From positions 1 to 49,731 of the forward strand of contig JAHIUE010000080.1 of NCBI GenBank assembly GCA_018817205.1: a DNA stretch of 49,731 bases. Reading direction: 5' to 3'. The first letter of the stretch is position 1; each line of letters begins with the position of its first letter. Positions 1 through 5,656 of this stretch are shown one piece after another. The position numbers and the translations under genes are program-made. The notes below the pieces were generated by a model. The model did no database searches, was not told the DNA's origin, and worked only from the letters and a program-made list of their open reading frames with translations. This DNA comes from Patescibacteria group bacterium. GTDB lineage: Bacteria > Patescibacteriota > Microgenomatia > Daviesbacterales > UBA10151.

Positions 1-27
1 AAATTTGCTTGTTAACATAATTTTTAT

Positions 28-348
28 ATGACTCAAAAGTTGAAGGATTACTTTAGAAAACTATTGATTCTATGTATAGGTACTCAATTTTATATAATTG
101 TTGGAACTAAACATTCTTTATTCGGAATAAGTTTAGTTATGACTATTTTCAGCATTTTTGCACTTACTATTATTATTATATTTGAAATGGGTAGTATAAT
201 TGATTTTTTAAAGAAACAATCCCTATGGACTCTCCTTTTTATTAACACCACTCTTTTAATAATATGCTTTTTAATCAAGAAAAGTATTTATGAGGATCTA
301 CTCAAGGATGGAGTTCGTCAGCTAAATAATCAAATTAATGATGAATAA
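28..348 (+). CDS. Small multi-pass membrane protein, unknown function
   Basis: A 106-residue protein that I do not recognise. Three hydrophobic segments are visible, roughly residues 11-27, 30-55 and 65-84, with a charged C-terminal tail, so it is probably an integral membrane protein. A -10-like CATAAT lies at 16-21, only 6 nt before the ATG, which suggests a leaderless transcript; its -35 would lie before the window. The gene overlaps the next one by 11 nt at ATGATGAATAA, so the two are probably translated together. No catalytic motif is visible. Confidence 0.6.
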   Translation: MTQKLKDYFRKLLILCIGTQFYIIVGTKHSLFGISLVMTIFSIFALTIIIIFEMGSIIDFLKKQSLWTLLFINTTLLIICFLIKKSIYEDLLKDGVRQLNNQINDE

Positions 349-1027
349 GGAATTAAGAGAGAAAATTATTGCAAGTACCGTAATGCTAGTCGTTGGCGCT
401 CTTGTCTTTTTAGTTCTATCAAAATTCGTTGCTGAACAATCTAATAAAACAGAAGTTGAGGTTAAACCACAAGAAACACCCTCCTTATACCCAGATTATG
501 ATGTAATCAAAGGAAAAAATGCGAGTAAAAATTTAACAAGGCTAAATTTAACCATAGACTGTCCAGAAAATGGCTGTATTAATGATAGACCTGCAAGTAT
601 TGATTTTGATGGGATAATTAAAACTTATAGAGTTAAAGGGAAGCTATCAAGGGCATATTTATATATAGAAGCACTCGTTGATTACACTAGGCCATTGACT
701 TCTTGGGACGGTATTTACTTCACAATTAATTATTGGGGTGGTCATTTGGTTGTTGACAACAATGTACTTCCTGTACCACCAAATGAAATATCCAGGTACC
801 TTTATAATCTACAATCAATTTCCTTTTATGAAACTCTTGAACATAAATTAAATAAAACATTTATATATGCAAATACCAGTCTTTTTTCTTTATTTACTGA
901 TGGTAATGTTTTAACTACAAGAGTCGCGGTCTCATCAGATAGACCAGGTAGGGTTCTTCGTGAAGTTTCTATTTATTATGAGTGTTTTGAAAGCTCAGAT
1001 TGTAGTATTGATCCTGTAAAACCCTAG
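338..1027 (+). CDS. Membrane-anchored hypothetical protein
   Basis: A 229-residue protein with one N-terminal membrane segment (about residues 9-29) after a short basic stretch, followed by a soluble domain predicted to be outside the membrane. The domain has several possible Asn-X-Ser/Thr sites and two Cys pairs, near residues 75-80 and 216-222, that could form disulfides. No family is recognised. It overlaps the upstream membrane-protein gene by 11 nt; ATG 341 is an equally possible start. The two genes probably form a small operon of envelope proteins. It ends just before the promoter and boxA-like leader of the next unit. Confidence 0.6.
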   Translation: MMNKELREKIIASTVMLVVGALVFLVLSKFVAEQSNKTEVEVKPQETPSLYPDYDVIKGKNASKNLTRLNLTIDCPENGCINDRPASIDFDGIIKTYRVKGKLSRAYLYIEALVDYTRPLTSWDGIYFTINYWGGHLVVDNNVLPVPPNEISRYLYNLQSISFYETLEHKLNKTFIYANTSLFSLFTDGNVLTTRVAVSSDRPGRVLREVSIYYECFESSDCSIDPVKP

Positions 1028-1052
1028 CGAGATAAAACCTCGATATTGTATA

Positions 1053-1083
1053 TTGACATGCAGTATATATTATCTGTTATTAT
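1053..1083 (+). promoter_or_regulatory. Candidate promoter of the boxA-leader unit
   Basis: A perfect TTGACA (1053-1058) is followed by TATTAT at 1078-1083 with a long 19-bp spacer. A 17-bp spacer gives the poorer GTTATT. The -35 match is strong and the -10 assignment is uncertain. It would drive the structured leader and the DUF1508 gene. Confidence 0.45.
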
Positions 1084-1104
1084 ACTTCGGGATAAGTTTG
1101 GTTT

Positions 1105-1117
1105 TGTTCTTTGAAAA
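1105..1117 (+). promoter_or_regulatory. boxA-like antitermination element
   Basis: TGTTCTTTGAAAA matches the boxA sequence known from rRNA operon leaders of low-GC Gram-positive bacteria, the binding site of NusB/S10 in nascent RNA. It lies about 20 nt downstream of the candidate promoter and runs directly into the 5' arm of a long-range stem. That is the order seen in rRNA leaders, yet no rRNA gene follows here. Confidence 0.45.
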
Positions 1118-1457
1118 CTGGCCGGGAGTAACCTCCGCCCCTATTTTAGAGGGTTAAGCTAGTCTAGACTCTCCTGAATTGAGTATCTTACAGGGTACTT
1201 GGTTTGGGGAGGTCTAGGCTAGATCCCCCAATATTTTAGGGAAGGGGGTGAGAAAGATGGCGAAGTTTGTTGTCTATAAAGATATAGCTGGCTATTACCG
1301 CTGGCGACTTGTTGCCGGAAACGGCGAGAAAGTTGCTGCAAGCGAGGCTTATGCCTCCAAGCAAGGCGCGATAAGATCGGCTTATCGAGTAAAGAAACTG
1401 GCTGCTAATGCTTCGGTATACGAAGTTTAGTAACTAGAGCACCTTCCGGTCAGTTTT
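1114..1457 (+). ncRNA. Structured RNA leader enclosing the DUF1508 gene
   Basis: The arms 1114-1128 and 1443-1457 can form an uninterrupted 15-bp stem with two G-U pairs, closing a loop that contains the whole DUF1508 gene. Inside, 1159-1174 pairs with 1206-1222 in a near-perfect hairpin. A second hairpin is nested in its loop (AGTATC at 1182-1187 with GGTACT at 1194-1199). The pairing is read directly from the sequence; that it acts as an RNA element is inference. T6 at 1454-1459 follows the outer 3' arm and could give a terminator. No known RNA family is recognised. Confidence 0.4.
1257..1430 (+). CDS. DUF1508 (YegP-like) family protein
   Basis: A 57-residue protein with one DUF1508 repeat. 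It begins with the family's Phe-x-x-Tyr-Lys-Asp strand, then Tyr-x-Trp-Arg-Leu, then Asn-Gly-Glu and an AlaSerGluAlaTyr-like segment, followed by a helix rich in Ala and Lys. The family is small, widespread and without an established biochemical role. I take ATG 1257 as the start because the long ribosome-binding site GAAGGGGGTGA (1241-1251) is correctly spaced from it. The upstream GTG at 1248 lies inside that site. The gene sits inside a strongly structured boxA leader and is followed 50 nt later by a GIY-YIG-like gene. Confidence 0.75.
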   Translation: MAKFVVYKDIAGYYRWRLVAGNGEKVAASEAYASKQGAIRSAYRVKKLAANASVYEV

Positions 1458-1480
1458 TTAAGAATAAGGAGGTGATTATT

Positions 1481-1777
1481 TTGACAAACTTTAATCGCAC
1501 AAAAAGTTTTACAAAAGCAAATATCCAAAATGTTCCAGACGATAAAGCTGTTGTGTATAAGATTAAAAATGATACTGGCAAGAATTTATACACTGGTATT
1601 GCTGGTAGAGGCAGAGTACAAGATCGGCTCTTAGAACATAAGGAACTGAAAAAAGAATTTATACCTGGGGGTACTAAATTTCAATTTACTCAAGTTGAAA
1701 ATAAAGACCGAGCAAAAAAGATAGAAACACAAATTATAAAAAAAGAGCAACCTAAGTTTAATGAACAAAACAAATAA
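1481..1777 (+). CDS. GIY-YIG-like nuclease domain protein
   Basis: A 98-residue protein made almost entirely of a GIY-YIG-like core. ValTyrLys (residues 25-27) and TyrThrGly (37-39) replace the two name-giving motifs. A basic stretch follows (Arg43, Arg45, Arg49), then a conserved-looking Ile-Glu pair (Glu81) and a C-terminal Pro-Lys-Phe-Asn. These match the Arg, Glu and Asn positions of the fold. TTG 1481 is the likely start: a full-length ribosome-binding site AAGGAGGTGA (1466-1475) lies 5-8 nt upstream, and the GTG at 1472 is part of that site. Such small proteins can be mobile-element nucleases, repair proteins or toxins; which applies is unknown. Confidence 0.65.
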   Translation: MTNFNRTKSFTKANIQNVPDDKAVVYKIKNDTGKNLYTGIAGRGRVQDRLLEHKELKKEFIPGGTKFQFTQVENKDRAKKIETQIIKKEQPKFNEQNK

Positions 1778-1785
1778 TTAATAAT

Positions 1786-1823
1786 TTTTGAAAAGTTAGT
1801 TATGGCACAGGCGGACAAGGGAA
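1786..1823 (+). repeat. 38-bp direct repeat, copy 1
   Basis: This copy matches 2862-2899 with only about four mismatches, all in its first half; the 3' half (core GCACAGGCGGACAAGGG) is identical. It ends about 20 bp before the iterons of the AbrB-like gene. Confidence 0.8.
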
Positions 1824-1842
1824 ATTTTCATGATTTGAATAA

Positions 1843-1872
1843 TATATACTTGGTATATACTAGATATATACT
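1843..1872 (+). promoter_or_regulatory. Three 11-bp iterons (TATATACT)
   Basis: TATATACT occurs at 1843, 1854 and 1865, exactly 11 bp apart, so the copies sit on one face of the DNA helix. The array ends 30 bp before the AbrB-like start codon. It is likely an operator, and the AbrB-like protein itself is the obvious candidate ligand, which is inference. The AT-rich units may also supply the -10 element. Confidence 0.55.
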
Positions 1873-1902
1873 TTTATTACTTGTGGTGAGTGTAATCGAA
1901 CC

Positions 1903-2055
1903 ATGATTAGGAAAATAATTAGTTTGGGAAAATATTCTGCTGTTGTTTCCATTCCAAAGGCTTTTATGCAAAAGCTGGGATGGAGGAGAAAGCAAAAAGT
2001 AGTAATGAGTGCCAGGGGCAAATCCTTATCCGTCAAAGATTATCCCAATAAATAA
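1903..2055 (+). CDS. AbrB/SpoVT-like swapped-hairpin DNA-binding protein
   Basis: A 50-residue protein with the AbrB-type pattern: an ArgLysIleIle strand, Leu-Gly-Lys, the ValValSerIleProLys turn (residues 14-19), then LeuGlyTrp and a Gln-Lys-Val-Val strand. Proteins of this size usually dimerise into a swapped-hairpin fold and act as antitoxins or small transcription regulators. No toxin gene follows on the same strand; the nearest candidates are the opposite-strand DUF433/DUF5615 pair and Fic. Three iterons upstream suggest autoregulation. There is no clear ribosome-binding site. Its ATG overlaps the stop of a 34-codon reading frame (1802-1906), probably by chance. Confidence 0.6.
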   Translation: MIRKIISLGKYSAVVSIPKAFMQKLGWRRKQKVVMSARGKSLSVKDYPNK

Positions 2056-2127
2056 ATTCACTTTTCTCGATTTATGTTAGTATATGTTTCAATATTACAG
2101 CCCAAACAGAAAGAAAAATTTTTATGA

Positions 2128-2589
2128 TTAAATTATCAAGGTCAAAATTAGAATTACTTTTTGAATGTCCAGTAGATAGAAATTTTTTGAAGGTTTAAAT
2201 TCTATACCGGATTTTGTAATAGAAATCAAATATCCCTTTACCTGATCAGTTCGCATATCCTTCAGGGCTTTTAATATTTTTAAATCAGCTTCTTTGTTTG
2301 ATAAATTTGTAGAAAGATCTATAACGGAAATACCATCCGGTTTAATTATTTTTTTAAAATCTTTTACATTAAATACTATTAAAATTCTATTTTCTTGTAT
2401 TGCCAATTCATAAAGAGCTTTGTCTTTAATACCTGACATTTTAAGATCGTAAGCGATATGTTTTAAACTGTGGAAGGCATTTAGTTTAGGATAGAATTTT
2501 GGCAAAAATAAACCTTCATCAAGAAGAAGTTTATATTTTGTTACTTTCCTGGATTTATTTTTTGGATGTTTGGAATTGAGTGAAGGCAT
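2128..2589 (-). CDS. DUF5615 PIN-like protein, putative toxin
   Basis: A 153-residue protein whose core matches the DUF5615/Mut7-C-like PIN fold. It has LysLeuLeuLeuAspGlu near residue 20, a central helical region, an IleLeuIleValPheAsnValLysAspPhe strand-loop carrying the second acidic site, and a C-terminal strand. In known pairs this protein is the presumed RNase toxin and DUF433 the antitoxin. ATG 2589 is the nearest start to the domain and overlaps the DUF433 gene by 35 nt; a longer start at 2616 exists. The residues before LysLeuLeuLeuAspGlu are not family-like, so an undetected downstream start or frameshift is possible. Confidence 0.6.
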   Translation of the reverse strand: MPSLNSKHPKNKSRKVTKYKLLLDEGLFLPKFYPKLNAFHSLKHIAYDLKMSGIKDKALYELAIQENRILIVFNVKDFKKIIKPDGISVIDLSTNLSNKEADLKILKALKDMRTDQVKGYLISITKSGIEFKPSKNFYLLDIQKVILILTLII

Positions 2590-2797
2590 CAAGGCCTGCT
2601 TCCATAAGGTAGGCAATTAAGAATTGGATCTTTTTTGCCTCAACATGAGGATATGATTTAATTAAATCATCTGGAGAATCGCCTTGTTTAATCAATTCCC
2701 ACAATCTTTCTATTGGTATCCTTGTTCCTTTAATTACTGGTGTCCCGCCCAAAATGTCATCATCTATAGTAATAAATTTTTTTAAAGCTTGTGGCAT
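2555..2797 (-). CDS. DUF433 protein, putative antitoxin
   Basis: An 80-residue DUF433 protein. It shows the family signature GlyGlyThrProValIleLysGlyThrArgIlePro (residues 17-28) and the following Leu-Trp-Glu-Leu helix with SerProAspAspLeuIle and TyrProHis. DUF433 proteins have a helix-turn-helix-like fold and occur next to DUF5615 genes, as here, where they are taken to be antitoxins and operon repressors. A possible promoter reads in with TTGACA at 2846-2841 on the minus strand. Its stop lies next to an A6 run, just where the toxin frame becomes family-like. No ribosome-binding site is obvious. Confidence 0.7.
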   Translation of the reverse strand: MPQALKKFITIDDDILGGTPVIKGTRIPIERLWELIKQGDSPDDLIKSYPHVEAKKIQFLIAYLMEAGLDAFTQFQTSKK

Positions 2798-2861
2798 GGA
2801 TAAAGAAGTATACTTTAATTCTTATTCTATTTCAAGTTTTTGTCAATATATCAACTGGGGA

Positions 2862-2899
2862 TTTCGAAAAGTTCTTTATGGCACAGGCGGACAAGGGAA
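2862..2899 (+). repeat. 38-bp direct repeat, copy 2
   Basis: Second copy of the repeat at 1786-1823, in the same orientation. It lies about 39 bp upstream of the first operator half-site of the Fic gene, a similar place to copy 1 relative to the AbrB iterons. Confidence 0.8.
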
Positions 2900-2937
2900 G
2901 AAATTGGAATTGTGGAAGAAAATTTAAGATATTCCAG

Positions 2938-2987
2938 TCGATAATAACTCTTGACATTATTATCGAATTTTGTTAATATCGATAATA
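2938..2987 (+). promoter_or_regulatory. Promoter and operator of the Fic gene
   Basis: TTGACA (2951-2956) and TAATAT (2974-2979) are separated by 17 bp, a near-consensus promoter. The nonamer TCGATAATA occurs three times: direct at 2938-2946, inverted at 2958-2966 and direct at 2979-2987. Copies are spaced 20-21 bp apart, about two helical turns. They lie upstream of the -35, in the spacer, and at the start point, as expected of a repressor operator. The Fic protein's own C-terminal winged helix is the likely ligand by inference. Confidence 0.65.
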
Positions 2988-3009
2988 AGGAATTATTAAT
3001 TATCAATAT

Positions 3010-4188
3010 ATGAATACTAATAGAGTAGGTCGGTATAAAAAAATTTTATCCGGCGATTTTTCTTACAATGCGTTTGTTCCGAACTTTTTACCTCCGGTTC
3101 CACCGATAAAAATAGATGATACAATGCAAATGCTTTTGTCTAATGCAGACCGTGCCTTAGGAGCTCTTAATATAGTTACTGAATTATTACCGGACTCTGA
3201 TTATTTTATTTTTTCCTACTTAAGAAAAGAGGCTGCCCTATCAAGTCAAATTGAAGGTACTCAGGCAACCTTTGTAGATGTTGCTAAAGCTCAAGCGGGA
3301 GCAGTAGATAACGAGACGCCTCAGGATTATCCGGAAATTATTAATTATATAAACGCTATAAATTATGGGTTAAAAAGAATTCGTGAAGATGATTTTCCCA
3401 TGACTTTACGTCTGCTTAGGGAAATTCATGAAAGAATATTAAAAGGAGTTCGTGGTCAATATAAAACTCCTGGTGAGTTTAGAAAATCACAAAATTGGAT
3501 CGGCGGTGCATCAATTAATACGGCGTCTTATATACCTCCAACGGCAGACGATATGATTATGGGGATGAAAAATCTGGAGTCTTTTATTCATGATAAAAAG
3601 CCAATGCCAGTACTTATTAAAATTGGACTTATACATTCACAATTTGAAACGGTACATCCTTTTTTGGACGGAAACGGAAGAGTTGGTCGATTGCTTATAA
3701 CTTTACTGTTATGTCACTATGGCCTATTGGCTAAACCCGCTTTATATTTGTCAGAGTATTTTAAGGCTTTCAGAAGCGAATATTATGATAAGCTTCATGC
3801 GGTACACGAAAGAGGTGATTTTGAGGACTGGTTGAAATATTTTATAGAGGGAATATGGTTGGTAGCTGAAGAGGCAACGTCTACTGCTATGAAGATTAAG
3901 GCTTTAAAGGACAGAGATATTTTGAAACTTTCAAGTTTAAGTGCCCAATCTTCTAGAAATGCGATTAAGTTGTTTGAGAATCTGTTTAAAAGTCCGGTTA
4001 TGACCGTTAGTGACGTATCAAAACATACAGGACTATCTTATGCAAATGCTAATAATCTGGTAAAAAAGCTCATGGATCTTCAGATTTTAGAGCTAGTGGT
4101 TGAGAGAGAAAGAAATAGAGTTTTTGCATATACGGAGTATATAAACCTCTTCAGAAACAGAGAGTCATATAAAAGGCAATTAAATTAA
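3010..4188 (+). CDS. Fic-domain AMP-transferase with C-terminal winged helix
   Basis: A 392-residue class II Fic protein. The N-terminal Fic_N region contains the inhibitory helix motif SerSerGlnIleGluGly (residues 78-83), whose Glu82 would block ATP binding. The catalytic motif HisProPheLeuAspGlyAsnGlyArgValGlyArg is complete (216-227; catalytic His216). A winged-helix domain follows (about 310-375) with a MetThrValSerAspValSerLysHisThrGly start. Such proteins transfer AMP from ATP to target hydroxyls and are held inactive in cis by the Glu. The promoter has three operator half-sites, so expression is probably repressed, perhaps by the protein itself. Target unknown. Confidence 0.9.
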   Translation: MNTNRVGRYKKILSGDFSYNAFVPNFLPPVPPIKIDDTMQMLLSNADRALGALNIVTELLPDSDYFIFSYLRKEAALSSQIEGTQATFVDVAKAQAGAVDNETPQDYPEIINYINAINYGLKRIREDDFPMTLRLLREIHERILKGVRGQYKTPGEFRKSQNWIGGASINTASYIPPTADDMIMGMKNLESFIHDKKPMPVLIKIGLIHSQFETVHPFLDGNGRVGRLLITLLLCHYGLLAKPALYLSEYFKAFRSEYYDKLHAVHERGDFEDWLKYFIEGIWLVAEEATSTAMKIKALKDRDILKLSSLSAQSSRNAIKLFENLFKSPVMTVSDVSKHTGLSYANANNLVKKLMDLQILELVVERERNRVFAYTEYINLFRNRESYKRQLN

Positions 4189-4191
4189 GCA

Positions 4192-4345
4192 ACTCCAAAC
4201 TGGCATCCAGTTAAAGAAGATATGGAAGGTTTTTATAATCTTATTGAAGAAATCGCCGGTGTTTTAAATGGAGATCTGCCCGCTGTTTCTGAAACCTGCG
4301 GCTTATGCATTTACAGAAGCAAGTTTTCTTGACTTTTTGGATAAA
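4192..4345 (+). pseudogene. Remnant of a PD-(D/E)XK-type nuclease C-terminus
   Basis: Directly after the Fic stop, and in the same frame, about 48 codons read as a plausible protein end. They contain AsnTrpHisProValLys, an IleGluGluIleAlaGlyValLeuAsnGly helix, then ProAla and a Cys-x-x-Cys-x-Tyr motif, ending in TGA. This resembles the last part of RecB-family/PD-(D/E)XK proteins, where a Cys-x-x-Cys-Tyr element closes the domain. No start or upstream domain is present. A reading frame one base over continues with PheLeuAspPheLeuAspLysIleIle, so a frameshift is likely. Family assignment is tentative. Confidence 0.3.
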
Positions 4346-4365
4346 ATAATCTAAATTCAGCACAT

Positions 4366-4572
4366 ATGGAGCGTGATGTTGTACCAGGAATGGGTGAACA
4401 GTGTAATGGCTGTGCATCTCAAACGGATAACCCTTGTTATCCTTGCAAAGAAGTGTGGACAAAAGAAGTTATTGGTAACTGTGAAGCCTACCGGCCAAAT
4501 TTGGAAACTTCTTTTAGGGATCTAGCACGAAAAGTCTTCAGGTCTGTTGCTCAAACCACGCATCCATTCTAA
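4366..4572 (+). CDS. Small cysteine-rich hypothetical protein
   Basis: A 68-residue open frame with five Cys, including Cys-x-x-Cys at 13-16 and 24-27 and Cys39, a spacing that could bind zinc. It lacks a ribosome-binding site and a convincing promoter and lies in a debris-rich stretch after Fic, so it may not be expressed. No family is recognised. Confidence 0.35.
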   Translation: MERDVVPGMGEQCNGCASQTDNPCYPCKEVWTKEVIGNCEAYRPNLETSFRDLARKVFRSVAQTTHPF

Positions 4573-4610
4573 ATCCACACCCCCTTAAGATCTCTCTTAA
4601 TTCATATTTC

Positions 4611-4865
4611 TCACTGACCCATTTTAGGGGAACCGTATCTTGAAATAATTGTCTTTCTGCTTAACCTCGGAGGTCTCGGTAAATCGAATACTGAATTTAT
4701 TTCTACTTCTTCTTCCTTCGACAAAAGTTCATTGCCTATATCATCTGGTGGATCAAAACCCGTATCAAATTCCCTAAGTCCATCAGGGTCTCCTGGTCCT
4801 TCTGCTCTACCTAACTCTACAAATGCCATAACATCTAATTTAGCCAGTTGTACTAAAAAAATCAA
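4611..4865 (-). CDS. Small acidic hypothetical protein, doubtful
   Basis: An 84-codon open frame starting with TTG; ATG 4832 is an alternative. It is rich in Asp, Glu, Gly and Pro in its middle and basic at the end. It lies 46 nt downstream of the PPDK_N-like gene on the same strand, so it could be the last gene of that operon. No family, signal or ribosome-binding site supports it. The opposite strand also has an open frame of similar length. Apart from this, 4573-4911 shows only two short AAAGG/CCTTT hairpins near 4880-4910 that might be a weak terminator of the minus-strand operon. Confidence 0.3.
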   Translation of the reverse strand: MIFLVQLAKLDVMAFVELGRAEGPGDPDGLREFDTGFDPPDDIGNELLSKEEEVEINSVFDLPRPPRLSRKTIISRYGSPKMGQ

Positions 4866-4911
4866 TCCCCCATTATTTTTAAAAGGTGTATCCTTTAAGG
4901 TTTATCCTTTT

Positions 4912-5655
4912 CTAAAGTGTAGTTATTGGTCTTGATTGAAGAATCCAAATTTTGCCCTCATCGTCAATTGCCCATTCTATATCTTGTGGTTTTCCGTAAT
5001 GGTCCTCTATTTTTATTCCCAGTTTTGTTAATTCCTTAATTGTTTCATCAGCAATGGCTTGTTTATCTTTTTGTAAATCCTTACTTGTTATATCCAGGGT
5101 TTTCTTGTCTATTATAAAATTATCAGGAGTAACAGATCCTTGCACTAACGATTCTCCTAATCCCAAAACAGATTCAATCATAACTTCATTTCTATTATTT
5201 GATACGGGATTTGCAGTAAACATTACACCCGATGTTTTACTTTCAACCATTTTTTGCACAACCACAGCAACAATCAACTGATCGTCTGATAAATTTTGCA
5301 TTGAAGCATAAGATAAAGCTCTTTCGGACTTAATAGAATTCCAGCATTCCTTTATCTTTTCAATTAAATTTTCTCTTTTAACATTAAGATAAGTTTCCAG
5401 TTGTCCCGCCCAAGAAGCTTGAGATGAATCCTCAGCAACCCCTGACGATCTGACTGCTACCCTTTCAGCGTTTAACTCATCAAAGAGGTATAAAACTTCT
5501 TTTTCGATATCTTTTTTAAATCCTGCTGTTGTTACAACAAAACCCGGAGGAACCGGAAAACCGGCTCTTGTCATTTCTCCCAACGAAGCGCCCTTACCGC
5601 CAACTAAACTGACATCATTTTTGGAAATTTCATTAAAACTTTTGATAAAAACCAT
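4912..5655 (-). CDS. PEP-synthase-like ATP-binding protein (PPDK_N only)
   Basis: A 247-residue stand-alone version of the nucleotide-binding domain of PEP synthase and pyruvate phosphate dikinase. It has the ValGlyGlyLysGlyAlaSerLeuGlyGluMet loop (18-28), ProValProProGlyPhe, the AlaValArgSerSer loop (67-71), a GlyValMetPheThrAlaAsnPro segment and the closing AspIleGluTrpAla and LeuGlnSerArgProIleThr. Family domains are usually 300 residues or more; the segment between Gly-Phe and Arg-Ser-Ser is shortened. It would transfer phosphate from ATP to a phosphohistidine. That histidine is on the protein encoded immediately upstream (1 nt gap), so the two probably form one split enzyme. It is not a complete PpsA. 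Confidence 0.85.
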   Translation of the reverse strand: MVFIKSFNEISKNDVSLVGGKGASLGEMTRAGFPVPPGFVVTTAGFKKDIEKEVLYLFDELNAERVAVRSSGVAEDSSQASWAGQLETYLNVKRENLIEKIKECWNSIKSERALSYASMQNLSDDQLIVAVVVQKMVESKTSGVMFTANPVSNNRNEVMIESVLGLGESLVQGSVTPDNFIIDKKTLDITSKDLQKDKQAIADETIKELTKLGIKIEDHYGKPQDIEWAIDDEGKIWILQSRPITTL

Positions 5656-5656
5656 T

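Noticed and set aside
1114..1457. Group I or group II intron encoding a GIY-YIG homing enzyme
   Set aside because: No conserved intron core, no interrupted exon, and the nuclease-like gene lies outside the closing stem.
1802..1906. 34-codon frame starting in the 38-bp repeat and touching the AbrB-like ATG
   Set aside because: The ATGA junction is suggestive, but the frame spans the iteron operator, has no ribosome-binding site, and the second repeat copy leads to an unrelated peptide.
2791..2976. 61-codon plus-strand frame between DUF433 and Fic
   Set aside because: It starts inside the DUF433 gene and covers the repeat, the operator and the Fic promoter; no domain and no ribosome-binding site.
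4732..4935. 67-codon plus-strand frame after the Fic debris
   Set aside because: Ser/Pro-rich composition typical of the reverse complement of another frame; it overlaps the PPDK_N gene end and has no signals.
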